From NCBI GenBank assembly GCA_046262295.1, contig JBHENC010000005.1:186001-250000 (forward strand): a stretch of 64,000 nucleotides of DNA. The letters are read 5' to 3'. Below, one piece after another: positions 25,515 to 33,966 of this stretch (position 1 is the stretch's first letter; each line of letters begins with the position of its first letter). Both the position numbers and the translations under genes were made by a program. The notes under the pieces were generated by a model. That model worked only from the letters and a program-made list of their open reading frames with translations, made no database searches and was not told where the DNA came from. This DNA comes from JBHENC01 sp046262295 (GTDB lineage Bacteria; Acidobacteriota; Blastocatellia; Pyrinomonadales; Pyrinomonadaceae).

Positions 25515-27157
25515 CGACGCCCAACACTCCAGGCAATCACGAATCATCGCCGCGCACGCCGACGGACATTCACGGCCAACCGCTCGTGATGCGAACCTTT
25601 GCGACAAGCGAGACAGTTGATGCCGTCGTCATCGGCACAGGAGCCGGTGGCGCGCCGCTTCTGGCACGCCTCGCCCGCGCGGGCTTGAGCGTCGTCGCGC
25701 TCGAAGCCGGACGCTTCTGGGCGGCGGCGCGCGACTTTGCCACAGATGAACGCTCGCAAAGCAAACTCTTCTGGAACGATGAACGCTTGAGCGCCGGTGA
25801 TGATCCGCTGCACTTCGGCAATAACAATTCCGGCACGGGCGTCGGCGGCTCGACGCTTCACTACACCGCTTACGTTCCGCGCGTCCAACCCGACGATCTG
25901 CGTCTACACACAGAGTTCGGCGTCGGCGCGGACTGGCCGCTTGAGTACGCAGACCTAGAGCCTTATTACGATGAGCTTGAACAGTTCTTGGGCGTGTCGG
26001 GGCCGCCCGCTTACCCTTGGGGGCCGCCGCGCCGCACTAAATATCCGCTTCCGCCTTTGCCTTTGAACGGCGCGGCGCAACTAATGCAACGCAGTTGCGA
26101 GAAGCTCGGCATACGCACGTCGCCCGCCGCCAACGCCGCCCTCTCCGCTCCGTATTTTCAGGATGGCGCGGGCTGGCGCGCGGCCTGTACTAATCGCGGC
26201 TTTTGTCAGGCAGGTTGCAGCACGGGCGCGAAGGCGAGCATGGATGTGACATACATTCCGCTTGCCCTGCTAGCCGGTGCGGAGATTCGCGCGGAGAGTT
26301 TCGTCATGCGCATCGAGACGAATCAAGCGAATCGTGCCGTCGCCGTCGTCTACATACAGGACGGCGTGGAGCATCGCCAACCGTGCCGCAATGTTTTCGT
26401 CTGCGCCGGAGCGATTGAAACGCCGCGACTGCTGCTGCTCAACAATCTCTGCAATTCAAGCGGGCAGGTTGGCCGTAATTTTATGGCGCACACAGGCATT
26501 CAAGTGTGGGGGCAATTCGATGAAGACGTGCGCCCGTACAAAGGCATTCCCGGCTCTTTGATTTCCGAAGACACACATCGCCCGTTCGGATCGAACAGGA
26601 GCGCGGATTTCGCAGGCGGCTACCTGCTGCAATCAATCGGCGTGATGCCCGTCACGTATGCCTCGCAGGTGGCGCGCGGGCGCGGGTTGTGGGGCGAGAA
26701 ATTGCGCGAGCATATGCGCGGCTACAATCACACGGCGGGCATCAACATCCTCGGCGATTGTTTGCCGTATGAATCAAATTACATGGAATTGTCCGACGAG
26801 CCGGACGCGCGCGGGTTGCCGAAGCCGCGCGTTCATTTCACCAACGGCGAGAACGAACTACGCATGAATGCGCACGCCGAAAAACTGATGCGCGAGATTT
26901 GGGCGGAAGCGGGCGCGCAAGACATCTGGGCGTTCCCGCGTAACGCGCACATCATTGGCACGTGTCGCATGGGCACAGACGCCGCCAGTAATGTAGTGAA
27001 CGCCGAAGGCCGCAGCTTCGACGTGCCTAACCTGTATATCTCCGATAATTCTATTTTTCCAAGCGCGCTCGGATGTAATCCCGCGCTGACGATCATGGCG
27101 CTCTCTTTGCGCATCGCCGATTGCTTTCTAAAAAACGCGCGACAGCCGGAGGCTTGA
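25511..27157 (+). CDS. GMC family FAD oxidoreductase
   Basis: 548 residues. The FAD-binding Rossmann motif VVIGTGAGGAPLLARLARAGLSVVALEAG lies near residue 34. GVGGSTLHYTAYVPR and the GMC segment NVFVCAGAIETPRLLLLNN follow. The C-terminal catalytic part reads HIIGTCRMGTDA ... NLYISDNSIFPSALGCNPALTIMALSLR. With the subunit 3 protein encoded just before, it forms the catalytic subunit of a gluconate/sorbitol-type dehydrogenase complex. The exact substrate is not inferable. The electron acceptor subunit is missing from the neighbourhood. Confidence 0.9.
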   Translation: MTTPNTPGNHESSPRTPTDIHGQPLVMRTFATSETVDAVVIGTGAGGAPLLARLARAGLSVVALEAGRFWAAARDFATDERSQSKLFWNDERLSAGDDPLHFGNNNSGTGVGGSTLHYTAYVPRVQPDDLRLHTEFGVGADWPLEYADLEPYYDELEQFLGVSGPPAYPWGPPRRTKYPLPPLPLNGAAQLMQRSCEKLGIRTSPAANAALSAPYFQDGAGWRAACTNRGFCQAGCSTGAKASMDVTYIPLALLAGAEIRAESFVMRIETNQANRAVAVVYIQDGVEHRQPCRNVFVCAGAIETPRLLLLNNLCNSSGQVGRNFMAHTGIQVWGQFDEDVRPYKGIPGSLISEDTHRPFGSNRSADFAGGYLLQSIGVMPVTYASQVARGRGLWGEKLREHMRGYNHTAGINILGDCLPYESNYMELSDEPDARGLPKPRVHFTNGENELRMNAHAEKLMREIWAEAGAQDIWAFPRNAHIIGTCRMGTDAASNVVNAEGRSFDVPNLYISDNSIFPSALGCNPALTIMALSLRIADCFLKNARQPEA

Positions 27158-27164
27158 GAACCTT

Positions 27165-28523
27165 ATGTGCAAACGAAGTTTCATTCTTCTATCGAACATC
27201 ACGCTGCTTGGCGCGCTCGCCTTCATGCAGACGAGTTGCAGCGCGCCGCCTTCGACGGCAACGTCTTCCGTGCAGCTCATCAAGGCCGGACGCTTGCTCG
27301 ACGTTAAGACGGGAACGTATTTAACCAATCAAGGCGTGCTCGTCGAAAACGAACGCATCAAAGCCATCGGGCCGTTCGCGGAGATGGAAAAAAGCGCGCC
27401 GAAGAACGCCCGCGTCATTAACCTCGGCAACGCCACCGTGCTGCCCGGATTGATTGATTGCCACACGCACTTGCTCGACATCAGAATCGGGAATCTGGAG
27501 TTTTACGAAAACAACGCTCTGCGCCTCACGCAGGTGAGTCCGGAGGAACGCGCCGCGCTCGGCACGAATAACGCGCGCGAAGTTCTGGAAGCAGGCTTTA
27601 CGACCGTGCGCGATATGGGCGACGCGACGGAAAAAAGCGACGTGATGCTGCGCGACGCGATCAACGCAGGGCGCATCACGGGGCCGCGTATGCTCGTCGC
27701 AACGAAGAAGCTGACGCCGCCAAACGGCCAGCACCTGCATCAGGCGGCGGCCATTGATAAAGAGATTATCCAGCACGAATATCTGCTCGTGACTAACGCG
27801 GAGGACGCGCGGCGCGGCGTGCGCGAAGCAATCAATCTGGGCGCGGACTTTATCAAAGTCATCGTTGACGATAAGCCGCTGGCGCTTAACCTTGAACAAG
27901 TGAAGGCCATCGTTGACGAAGCGCATCGCGCGGGACTCAAGGTCGCAGCGCACGCGCACACCGAAGAGAGCACCAAAGTCGCTGTCGAAGCGGGCGCGGA
28001 TTCCATAGAGCACGCCTACAAAATCAGCGACGAAAGCCTGCGCATGATGCACGACAAAAACATTCTTTTAGTCGCAACGGATTTTACGCAAGAGGCTGTC
28101 GCGGAACTTTTATCGAAGACGTTGCCGCCGGGTGCTGAGCAACGCGAGGAGCGCGAGCAGTACGTTAAAGAGCAGGTGGAATACGCGCCGGAGCGTCTGC
28201 CGCGCGCATTGAAGGCGGGCGTGCGGATTGCCGCCGGATCAGACCTCGCATGGAAGTGGCCGGGCAGAACGCGCGGGCAGCAGGGCATCCTCATCTTCGA
28301 TGCTTACAAGCGCGCCGGTATCTCTGCAATAGAGATGATTCGCGCGGCGACGATGAACGCCGCCGAACTGCTCGGCTGGCAGGATCGCGTCGGCACCATA
28401 GAAGCCAACAAGTTTGCCGACATCATCGCCGTCGCGGGCGACCCGCTTAACGACATCACGGAATTGCAGCGCGTCAAGTTTGTAATGAAGGGCGGCGCAG
28501 TTATCAGGAACGAAATGAAGTAA
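27165..28523 (+). CDS. Secreted metal-dependent amidohydrolase
   Basis: 452 residues, seven bases after the GMC gene. N-terminal signal with a possible lipid attachment Cys (FMQTSC, a weak lipobox). The amidohydrolase barrel shows the metal ligands: GLIDCHTHLL, a Lys in DFIKVIVDD, His in VAAHAHTEES and SIEHAYK, and Asp in AAGSDLAWKW. It closes with the beta-sandwich motif GTIEANKFADIIAVAGDPL. It resembles the Xaa-Pro dipeptidase / imidazolonepropionase-like group, which hydrolyses cyclic amides or dipeptides. Substrate unknown. Confidence 0.87.
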   Translation: MCKRSFILLSNITLLGALAFMQTSCSAPPSTATSSVQLIKAGRLLDVKTGTYLTNQGVLVENERIKAIGPFAEMEKSAPKNARVINLGNATVLPGLIDCHTHLLDIRIGNLEFYENNALRLTQVSPEERAALGTNNAREVLEAGFTTVRDMGDATEKSDVMLRDAINAGRITGPRMLVATKKLTPPNGQHLHQAAAIDKEIIQHEYLLVTNAEDARRGVREAINLGADFIKVIVDDKPLALNLEQVKAIVDEAHRAGLKVAAHAHTEESTKVAVEAGADSIEHAYKISDESLRMMHDKNILLVATDFTQEAVAELLSKTLPPGAEQREEREQYVKEQVEYAPERLPRALKAGVRIAAGSDLAWKWPGRTRGQQGILIFDAYKRAGISAIEMIRAATMNAAELLGWQDRVGTIEANKFADIIAVAGDPLNDITELQRVKFVMKGGAVIRNEMK

Positions 28524-28646
28524 AGCAAGTGGCAAACAAGATAATTCAAAGCATTCAAAGGGAACAACGATTTGATGAAACGCAATTTTTGCCCGACGCT
28601 ATTCGATAGCGAAGGCGTGTCTTAAAAGTTTGAAAGGCAAACACAA

Positions 28647-29984
28647 ATGAAGCAGGATTTCCTTAAAATCATTAAGAAAAAGCGTGGCGACGGCAACTAC
28701 GCGGGCGACCAGCACGGCGGCGCGAGCGGCTCATCCGGTAGCGGCTTGCCCGACGGCGCGCCCGGAAATTTTCTCTTTGCGACCGGCATCGAATGTTCCT
28801 ACCCGATGATTCATCACGGGCATTTGCGGCGCGACCAGCTCGAAGAGTGCGGGCATTACAAATACTGGCGCGACGATCTGCGGCTCGTGCAGGAACTCGG
28901 ATTGAAAGTCTTGCGTTACGGTCTGCCCTACTACACGATTCATCGCGCGCCCGGCAAGTACGATTGGAGTTTCGCCGACGAAGTGATGAACGAAATGCAG
29001 CGGCTCAACATCGTGCCGATTCTAGATTTGTTGCACTTCGGTGTGCCCGGCTGGATCGGAGATTTTCAGAACCCGGAATTGCCGATCCTCTTTGCCGACT
29101 ACGCCGAACAGGTGGCGACGCGCTATCCCTGGGTGCGCTACTACACGCCGGTCAATGAAATTTATGTCACGGCGAAGATGAGCGCCAAAGACGGTTTGTG
29201 GAATGAGCAACTAAAAGATGATCGCTCGTTCGTCACGGCGATGAAACACCTCGTCGCGGCGAGCATCTTAGCGAATCATGCCATCGCGCAGCGTCGCCCC
29301 GATGTCGTCGTCGTGCAGAGCGAATCAGCAGAGTTCATACACGAGGCGACCGCCATACAATCCAAAGAAGTGAAGCTGATGAACAAGCAGCGGCTGCTTT
29401 CGCTCGATCTGCTTTATGCTTATCCGCCGGACGCCGACGTGGCCATGTATCTAATGGACAACGGCATGACGCGCGAAGAGTACGATTGGTTTATGGCGGG
29501 CGAGCCTCCCGGTTATCAGATCATGGGCAACGATTATTACGGGCGCAACGAAAAGATCAAACTGCCCGGCGGCCGCGAATGCCAGGCCGAAGACGTGATG
29601 GGCTGGTACAACATCACGAAGGATTATTATGAGCGTTACAAAAAGCCCGTGATGCACACGGAGACGAACACCTTCGATGCGGAGGAAGCGCCGACGTGGT
29701 TGTGGAAACAGTGGGTCAACATCATGCGTATGCGCGCCGACGGCGTGCCCGTCTTAGGCTTTACATGGTATAGCCTGATTGACCAGATTGATTGGGACAC
29801 GGGACTCGCCAAAAAGAGCAATCACGTCAATGCCTGCGGACTTTACGATTTGAAGCGCAAGCCCCGTCCGGTGGCCGCCGCGTATCGCGCGTTGCTCGAA
29901 GAGTTCGGGCAGATTACCATCGTGCCGCACGGCGAAGTCTTCGAGATGACGGATCGTCCGGCGCGTCTCAAAGTAGAGGTCTGA
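28647..29984 (+). CDS. Glycoside hydrolase, family 1-like
   Basis: 445 residues, TIM-barrel glycosidase. Seen: ATGIECSYPMI at the start of the barrel, YDWSFADEVMNEMQRLNIVPILDLLHFGVPGW, the acid/base Glu in YYTPVNEIY (GH1 TxNE motif), and the nucleophile Glu in MHTETN. The end VLGFTWYSLIDQIDWDTGL ... GLYDLKRKPRPVAAAYR is GH1-like. The about 35 N-terminal residues are Lys/Gly/Ser-rich and outside the barrel. Probably a cytoplasmic beta-glycosidase. The next gene (alpha/beta hydrolase) starts four bases after the stop, so they form an operon. Confidence 0.82.
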   Translation: MKQDFLKIIKKKRGDGNYAGDQHGGASGSSGSGLPDGAPGNFLFATGIECSYPMIHHGHLRRDQLEECGHYKYWRDDLRLVQELGLKVLRYGLPYYTIHRAPGKYDWSFADEVMNEMQRLNIVPILDLLHFGVPGWIGDFQNPELPILFADYAEQVATRYPWVRYYTPVNEIYVTAKMSAKDGLWNEQLKDDRSFVTAMKHLVAASILANHAIAQRRPDVVVVQSESAEFIHEATAIQSKEVKLMNKQRLLSLDLLYAYPPDADVAMYLMDNGMTREEYDWFMAGEPPGYQIMGNDYYGRNEKIKLPGGRECQAEDVMGWYNITKDYYERYKKPVMHTETNTFDAEEAPTWLWKQWVNIMRMRADGVPVLGFTWYSLIDQIDWDTGLAKKSNHVNACGLYDLKRKPRPVAAAYRALLEEFGQITIVPHGEVFEMTDRPARLKVEV

Positions 29985-29987
29985 CGT

Positions 29988-30767
29988 TTGCGACATCAGG
30001 TCAACGGCATCACGCTGAACGTAAGCGAGCGCGGCTCAAACGATTCGCCATCGAATAACCCTGCGCTCATTTTTCTGCACTACTTCGGCGGCTCGTCGCG
30101 TGAGTGGTCTGCGGTGATAGATCAACTCGGAAACGATTATCGCTGCGTCGCGCCGGACTTGCGCGGCTTCGGCGAGTCCGACGCGCCCGCGACTTACGCC
30201 GTCAGCGATTACGCCGACGATGTCGCCGCGCTCATTGATAAGCTTCAACTCGACAGATTTATCCTCGTCGGCCATTCGATGGGCGGCAAGATCGCGCTTG
30301 CGCTCGCGGCACGAAGGCTGCGCGGCCTCGTCTCGCTCATACTGCTTGCGCCCTCGCCGCCGACGCCCGAACCGATCACGGACGAAGAACGCGCGCGGCT
30401 GCTCGCAGGCTTCGGCAAACGCAGCGAGGCGGAGGCGACGATACGCAAAATCACCGCGCGCCCGTTCGCGCCTGCGCTTTTCGAGCAAGCCATTGAAGAT
30501 AACCTGCGTAGTTCGGGCGCAGCATGGCGGGCGTGGCTCGAAGATGGAAGCCGCGAAGATATTTCAGGGGAAATGTCGAAGATAGAAACGCCCGCGCTTG
30601 TAGCTGTTGGGGCGGAAGACAAGGGGATAACCACAAGCCTTCTCGAACGCGAGATACTAGGACACATTTCGCAAGCGCGTCTGACAGTGATACCGGAAGC
30701 CGGACATCTCTTGCCGCTGGAGGCTTCCGTAACAATCGCGCAACTAATTCAAGAACCGCCACGATAA
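29988..30767 (+). CDS. Alpha/beta hydrolase
   Basis: 259 residues from a TTG codon. Fold landmarks: oxyanion strand ALIFLHYFGGSSREWSAVIDQL, GFGESDAP, nucleophile elbow VGHSMGGKIALAL, acid in LVAVGAEDKGI, His in IPEAGHLLPLE. A serine-type hydrolase of unspecified ester or amide substrate. It follows the GH1-like gene by three bases and ends in a terminator shared with the opposing DUF885 gene. Confidence 0.87.
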   Translation: MRHQVNGITLNVSERGSNDSPSNNPALIFLHYFGGSSREWSAVIDQLGNDYRCVAPDLRGFGESDAPATYAVSDYADDVAALIDKLQLDRFILVGHSMGGKIALALAARRLRGLVSLILLAPSPPTPEPITDEERARLLAGFGKRSEAEATIRKITARPFAPALFEQAIEDNLRSSGAAWRAWLEDGSREDISGEMSKIETPALVAVGAEDKGITTSLLEREILGHISQARLTVIPEAGHLLPLEASVTIAQLIQEPPR

Positions 30768-30789
30768 AGAGCAGTTTCGATAAAAACGA

Positions 30790-30816
30790 AAAGCGAGACA
30801 GGCTATGTCTCGCTTT
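30790..30816. terminator. Bidirectional terminator between convergent genes
   Basis: An 11-bp perfect stem AAAGCGAGACA / TGTCTCGCTTT with a 5-base loop, between genes ending at 30767 (+) and 30841 (-). Confidence 0.85.
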
Positions 30817-30840
30817 ATCATTTGCGTCGCCTTGGCCTAC

Positions 30841-32601
30841 TCAAAGCCCCATCAGTTCTTTAACGTACTTCGGCGCGGGCGAACCGTATGAGAGCATCGT
30901 GTCGTGCATCTGTTTGAGACTGGCGCGGCCACCATGTTTCGCTTGATAGGCGCGCGCGATGTCCGTTACTTCGAGGCTGCCGACGTAGTAGGTCGAAAGC
31001 TGCGTCGAAGAAAGCTGCGCGCGTCGCCATTTGCCAGCCGCCTCGCCTTCTTCCTGAAAGCCTTCGTTCATCATAAAGGCAACAGCCTCTTTCTCGGTCA
31101 TCCCGGCGGTGTGAATCTTCTGGTCAATAATCGCGTTGACGATCACGCGCAGTTTCATCTTCAACTGCTGTAAATGCACTTCCGCGCCGCCGTAGCCCTG
31201 CTCCGCCATCAGAGCTTCGGCGTAGACCGCCCACCCTTCGACGAAACTGCCGCTCTTGAAGATGGCGCGAATTTTTGTGGGCGCGACGAATTTATTCGAG
31301 TGCGCGAGTTGCAAATAGTGGCCGGGCATTGCTTCGTGAATCGTCAAGTCTTGCACGAAGTAATCGTTGTACTCGCGGAAAAAGGAGGCGACGCGCGACT
31401 GCGGCCAATCCTTCGGCGTTGGCGAGATGTTATAGAAGGTTGCGCCGTTCTTTTCCAGAGGCCCCGCCGCATCGCAGTAAGCGACCGCCACGCCGCGCGC
31501 GTATTCCGGCATCACGATGGTCTTGACGGGTTCATCCGGCACGGTGACGAGATTTCTGGCGCGCACAAATGCGGTCGTTGACTGCAAATCCTGACTGGCG
31601 AGCGCGACGATTGTATCGTTCGTCGGATGCGATTCGGAGAGTTTATCGAGCACGGCTTTGATGACCAACTTTTTATCCGCGAGCCGCGCTGCGTTCTGCT
31701 CCGCCGGGAAATATTTTTTATAGAGCGGCAGCGCGAGTTCATACATCGCATTCTGCGTTTCTTTCAAATCGCCTTCGGCGCGGCGCAGGATGTCTTCTTT
31801 GGTGAGATCGGAATTAAGGGCGTAACGCAGTTTCCTGAGAAACTTCGCGTCGCCTAAACGAAAATCGCCGTTCGAGCGCGGCAGCAAATCTTTCTCCAGC
31901 CACACGCCGTAATCTTCCAGCGCCTTGACGGTTTGCGCCTGCACGGGCGCGAGTTCCGCCTTCACTTCCGGCGCTTGGTCTATGAAGGTTTGCAGTTCAT
32001 CGCGCACAAGGCTGATGTTGCCTTTGTTCTGCGCGATGGCCGTCTCCGTGTAGATGCGTGGCGGATTCTTCAAATTCAACTTCGCCTGCGCGATAACATC
32101 CGGAATCGCTTTGAGCCTTTCAGAGACGTTGCGCAAGCGTGTGTTGAGCGGCGCGAAATCTCTGGAAAGCAGAGCGTAGATTGCGCCGCCTGCGTTGTAG
32201 TTGAGCGGATTCCATTCGTGTTCACGCAGTTCGTTGATTTGAAAAAGATCGTATCCGAGTTGCGTGCGCAGGATGCGGTAATCAACGCTGTTAGCCTGAC
32301 TGAGGCGCGCGGGCGAAATCGCGTCGAGTGCTTTCAGATATTCCTGATCGAGCGCGCGTGCGCGTTCAATACCTTTGAGGCTGTAATCGTTAAGGCGATT
32401 GTCATAGCGATGATCGCCGAGCGCAGTCGCGCGTTCTGGACTCATCAACAAAAGTTGTTCGATGTATTTATTGGCGAGCGATTCAAACTTCCGGTCAGTG
32501 CTTTGATCGGTGCGTGTGTAGAAAGTTTTTGCAAAGACGTTTGACGTGTTCGACACCGCGAGCGTGGCGATAAGAGTTAAGGCGAGAATGGCAGCGCGCA
32601 T
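30841..32601 (-). CDS. DUF885 family secreted protein (putative metallopeptidase)
   Basis: 586 residues with a signal peptide (MRAAILALTLIATLAVSNTSNVFA). DUF885 landmarks: SPERATALGDHRYDNRL near the start and the zinc-type motif TIHEAMPGHYLQLAH (HExxxGH) near residue 430. SFVEGWAVYAEALMAEQGY follows, and the conserved tail QLSTYYVGSLEV with YGSPAPKYVKELM. Family members are thought to be metal-dependent peptidases; the substrate is unknown. It stands alone on this strand. Confidence 0.88.
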   Translation of the reverse strand: MRAAILALTLIATLAVSNTSNVFAKTFYTRTDQSTDRKFESLANKYIEQLLLMSPERATALGDHRYDNRLNDYSLKGIERARALDQEYLKALDAISPARLSQANSVDYRILRTQLGYDLFQINELREHEWNPLNYNAGGAIYALLSRDFAPLNTRLRNVSERLKAIPDVIAQAKLNLKNPPRIYTETAIAQNKGNISLVRDELQTFIDQAPEVKAELAPVQAQTVKALEDYGVWLEKDLLPRSNGDFRLGDAKFLRKLRYALNSDLTKEDILRRAEGDLKETQNAMYELALPLYKKYFPAEQNAARLADKKLVIKAVLDKLSESHPTNDTIVALASQDLQSTTAFVRARNLVTVPDEPVKTIVMPEYARGVAVAYCDAAGPLEKNGATFYNISPTPKDWPQSRVASFFREYNDYFVQDLTIHEAMPGHYLQLAHSNKFVAPTKIRAIFKSGSFVEGWAVYAEALMAEQGYGGAEVHLQQLKMKLRVIVNAIIDQKIHTAGMTEKEAVAFMMNEGFQEEGEAAGKWRRAQLSSTQLSTYYVGSLEVTDIARAYQAKHGGRASLKQMHDTMLSYGSPAPKYVKELMGL

Positions 32602-32798
32602 ATATTCTGGTAATCCTTCGGTATCGGTTGACGGCGATTTATCGTTCGGGGAAGACGCGCGAAAGAAGTGCGGCGCACATCTCGTTCGTGCGGATGCGTT
32701 CCGGCGTCGCGTTCGCGGTATGTATAATATAACGTCATCGCAACGAAAAGAGAAAAGCCGCGCGAATCCAAAATAGACAACGAGGGCAGGAGCAACTT

Positions 32799-32936
32799 AT
32801 GAACACGGATAAAAGTCGCCGTAAATTTCCGGGCGGCATCGCCAACAAACGCTATCAGTATGCCCTTCAACACCGCCGGGATGTATCAAGGCTATATCAA
32901 TCCGCAGGCGAACCCGTCGAGATTTACAAAAGCTGA
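32799..32936 (+). CDS. Short ORF of 45 residues, possible truncated gene
   Basis: ATG at 32799 follows a good ribosome site (CAGGAG at 32787-32792). The product is basic and has no recognisable domain (MNTDKSRRKFPGGIANKRYQ...). It stops 64 bases before the start of the AT-rich nuclease gene, close to where the foreign island begins. It may be a small intact gene or the 5' remnant of a host gene cut by the island. Confidence 0.35.
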   Translation: MNTDKSRRKFPGGIANKRYQYALQHRRDVSRLYQSAGEPVEIYKS

Positions 32937-32973
32937 TTTCAAACGGATTCGCTACAATGAGAAGCGATCATGC

Positions 32974-32980
32974 GTTCGGT
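32974..32980 (+). other. Possible 5' boundary of the gene cassette (GTTCGGT, R'-like)
   Basis: GTTCGGT resembles an integron R' core (GTTRRRY) with one mismatch and lies 24 bases before the nuclease ATG, the usual leader length in gene cassettes. An imperfect dyad (AACGGATTCGCT at 32942 against AGCGATCATGCGTT ending at 32976) precedes it. A normal R'' partner is not evident. Confidence 0.25.
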
Positions 32981-33003
32981 GGCTTCTTCTTGGTAAAACA
33001 ACT

Positions 33004-33900
33004 ATGAGTCATCCTGAAGTTGAAAAAGAGCTTTGGCAGGATATTCTTGATGGCAAACGTCCGCCGCTAGAAATCATTTATGTTACCAAAGACCTAGAAG
33101 AGGATCATCTTGAAAGCATAAAACAATGGGGCGAGTATTTTGGTCTTTATACAATCCATGAAGTAAAGACGTGTGCTGAAGCTATTGAACTCAACAAGAG
33201 AATACCTGCGGATGTTTTCGTTCTTTACGATTGTAGAGCTAAAGATGCCAAACAAGTCGCAAATGCTTCGCCACAAACTCCCATCCACATGACTCAACTT
33301 ACAGGATATAACTCTTTCAATTTCTCGAAATATCCGCCACAGGTTATTACTGCTGGATGGGCAGCCCCGCGCGAGCATGAATTCATGGAATCGCTTTCGG
33401 AAGCATTGAGCAAAGTTGCAATTGAAATTATCTATAAGGCAACTTATAAGAACCTACCGAAGATTGAGCTTATTAAGTCCGTATCGGAGGAACTCCTTTC
33501 CAGACTCTCCAGGTTTTCAGAAGAAAGATTCAGAATTAACCCTCGCTTGTTTGAAGAAACGGTAGCAGAACTATTAGCCAGAATGGGGTACGACGTTCAT
33601 CTTACGCCTCGCTCTGGTGATAAGGGCAGAGATGTGATCGCTTGTCTGGAAACACCAACGTCACCTATTTTAATGCTTGTGGAATGTAAGCGATATAGTC
33701 CTCATAGGCTTGTAGGTCCCGAACCTATTACACGCTTGTGGTATCGGATGTTTGATGACCATGCTAATTTGGCTATGGTGATTACAACCAGTAAATTTCA
33801 GCCAATCGCAAAAGAAACAGCATTCAACCGGGGGTATCAGATTACGCTCAAAGAAGGTGAGGAATTTATTAAATGGGTGAGGTCATTGAAAGATAAGTAG
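33004..33900 (+). CDS. Mrr-like restriction endonuclease-fold protein, cassette-borne
   Basis: About 298 residues from ATG 33004. The C-terminal half is the Mrr catalytic domain: PRLFEETVAELLARMGYDVHLTPRSGDKGRDVIA, then ILMLVECKRYS (the D..ExK nuclease core), and FNRGYQITLKEGEEFIKWV. The N-terminal about 150 residues (EIIYVTKDLEEDHLESIKQW ... DVFVLYDCRAKDAKQV) match no domain I know. A longer frame opens at 32860 but overlaps the 45-residue ORF; no strong ribosome site supports either start. Base composition is clearly AT-richer than the neighbours. It is followed by half of an integron attC site. A defence role (cleaving modified or foreign DNA) is inferred from the family. Confidence 0.75.
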   Translation: MSHPEVEKELWQDILDGKRPPLEIIYVTKDLEEDHLESIKQWGEYFGLYTIHEVKTCAEAIELNKRIPADVFVLYDCRAKDAKQVANASPQTPIHMTQLTGYNSFNFSKYPPQVITAGWAAPREHEFMESLSEALSKVAIEIIYKATYKNLPKIELIKSVSEELLSRLSRFSEERFRINPRLFEETVAELLARMGYDVHLTPRSGDKGRDVIACLETPTSPILMLVECKRYSPHRLVGPEPITRLWYRMFDDHANLAMVITTSKFQPIAKETAFNRGYQITLKEGEEFIKWVRSLKDK

Positions 33901-33920
33901 AATTTTAATGACATACACGC

Positions 33921-33934
33921 GCCTAACAACCCAT
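33921..33934 (+). other. Left part of attC site 1 (R'' GCCTAAC), split by IS110-family element
   Basis: GCCTAAC at 33921-33927 fits the R'' core RYYYAAC and lies 20 bases after the nuclease stop, as in gene cassettes. The rest of the site is at 35487-35579 beyond the transposase gene. Confidence 0.65.
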
Positions 33935-33966
33935 CTGAGGTGTACGAGTCAAGTGATTTCTTCATC

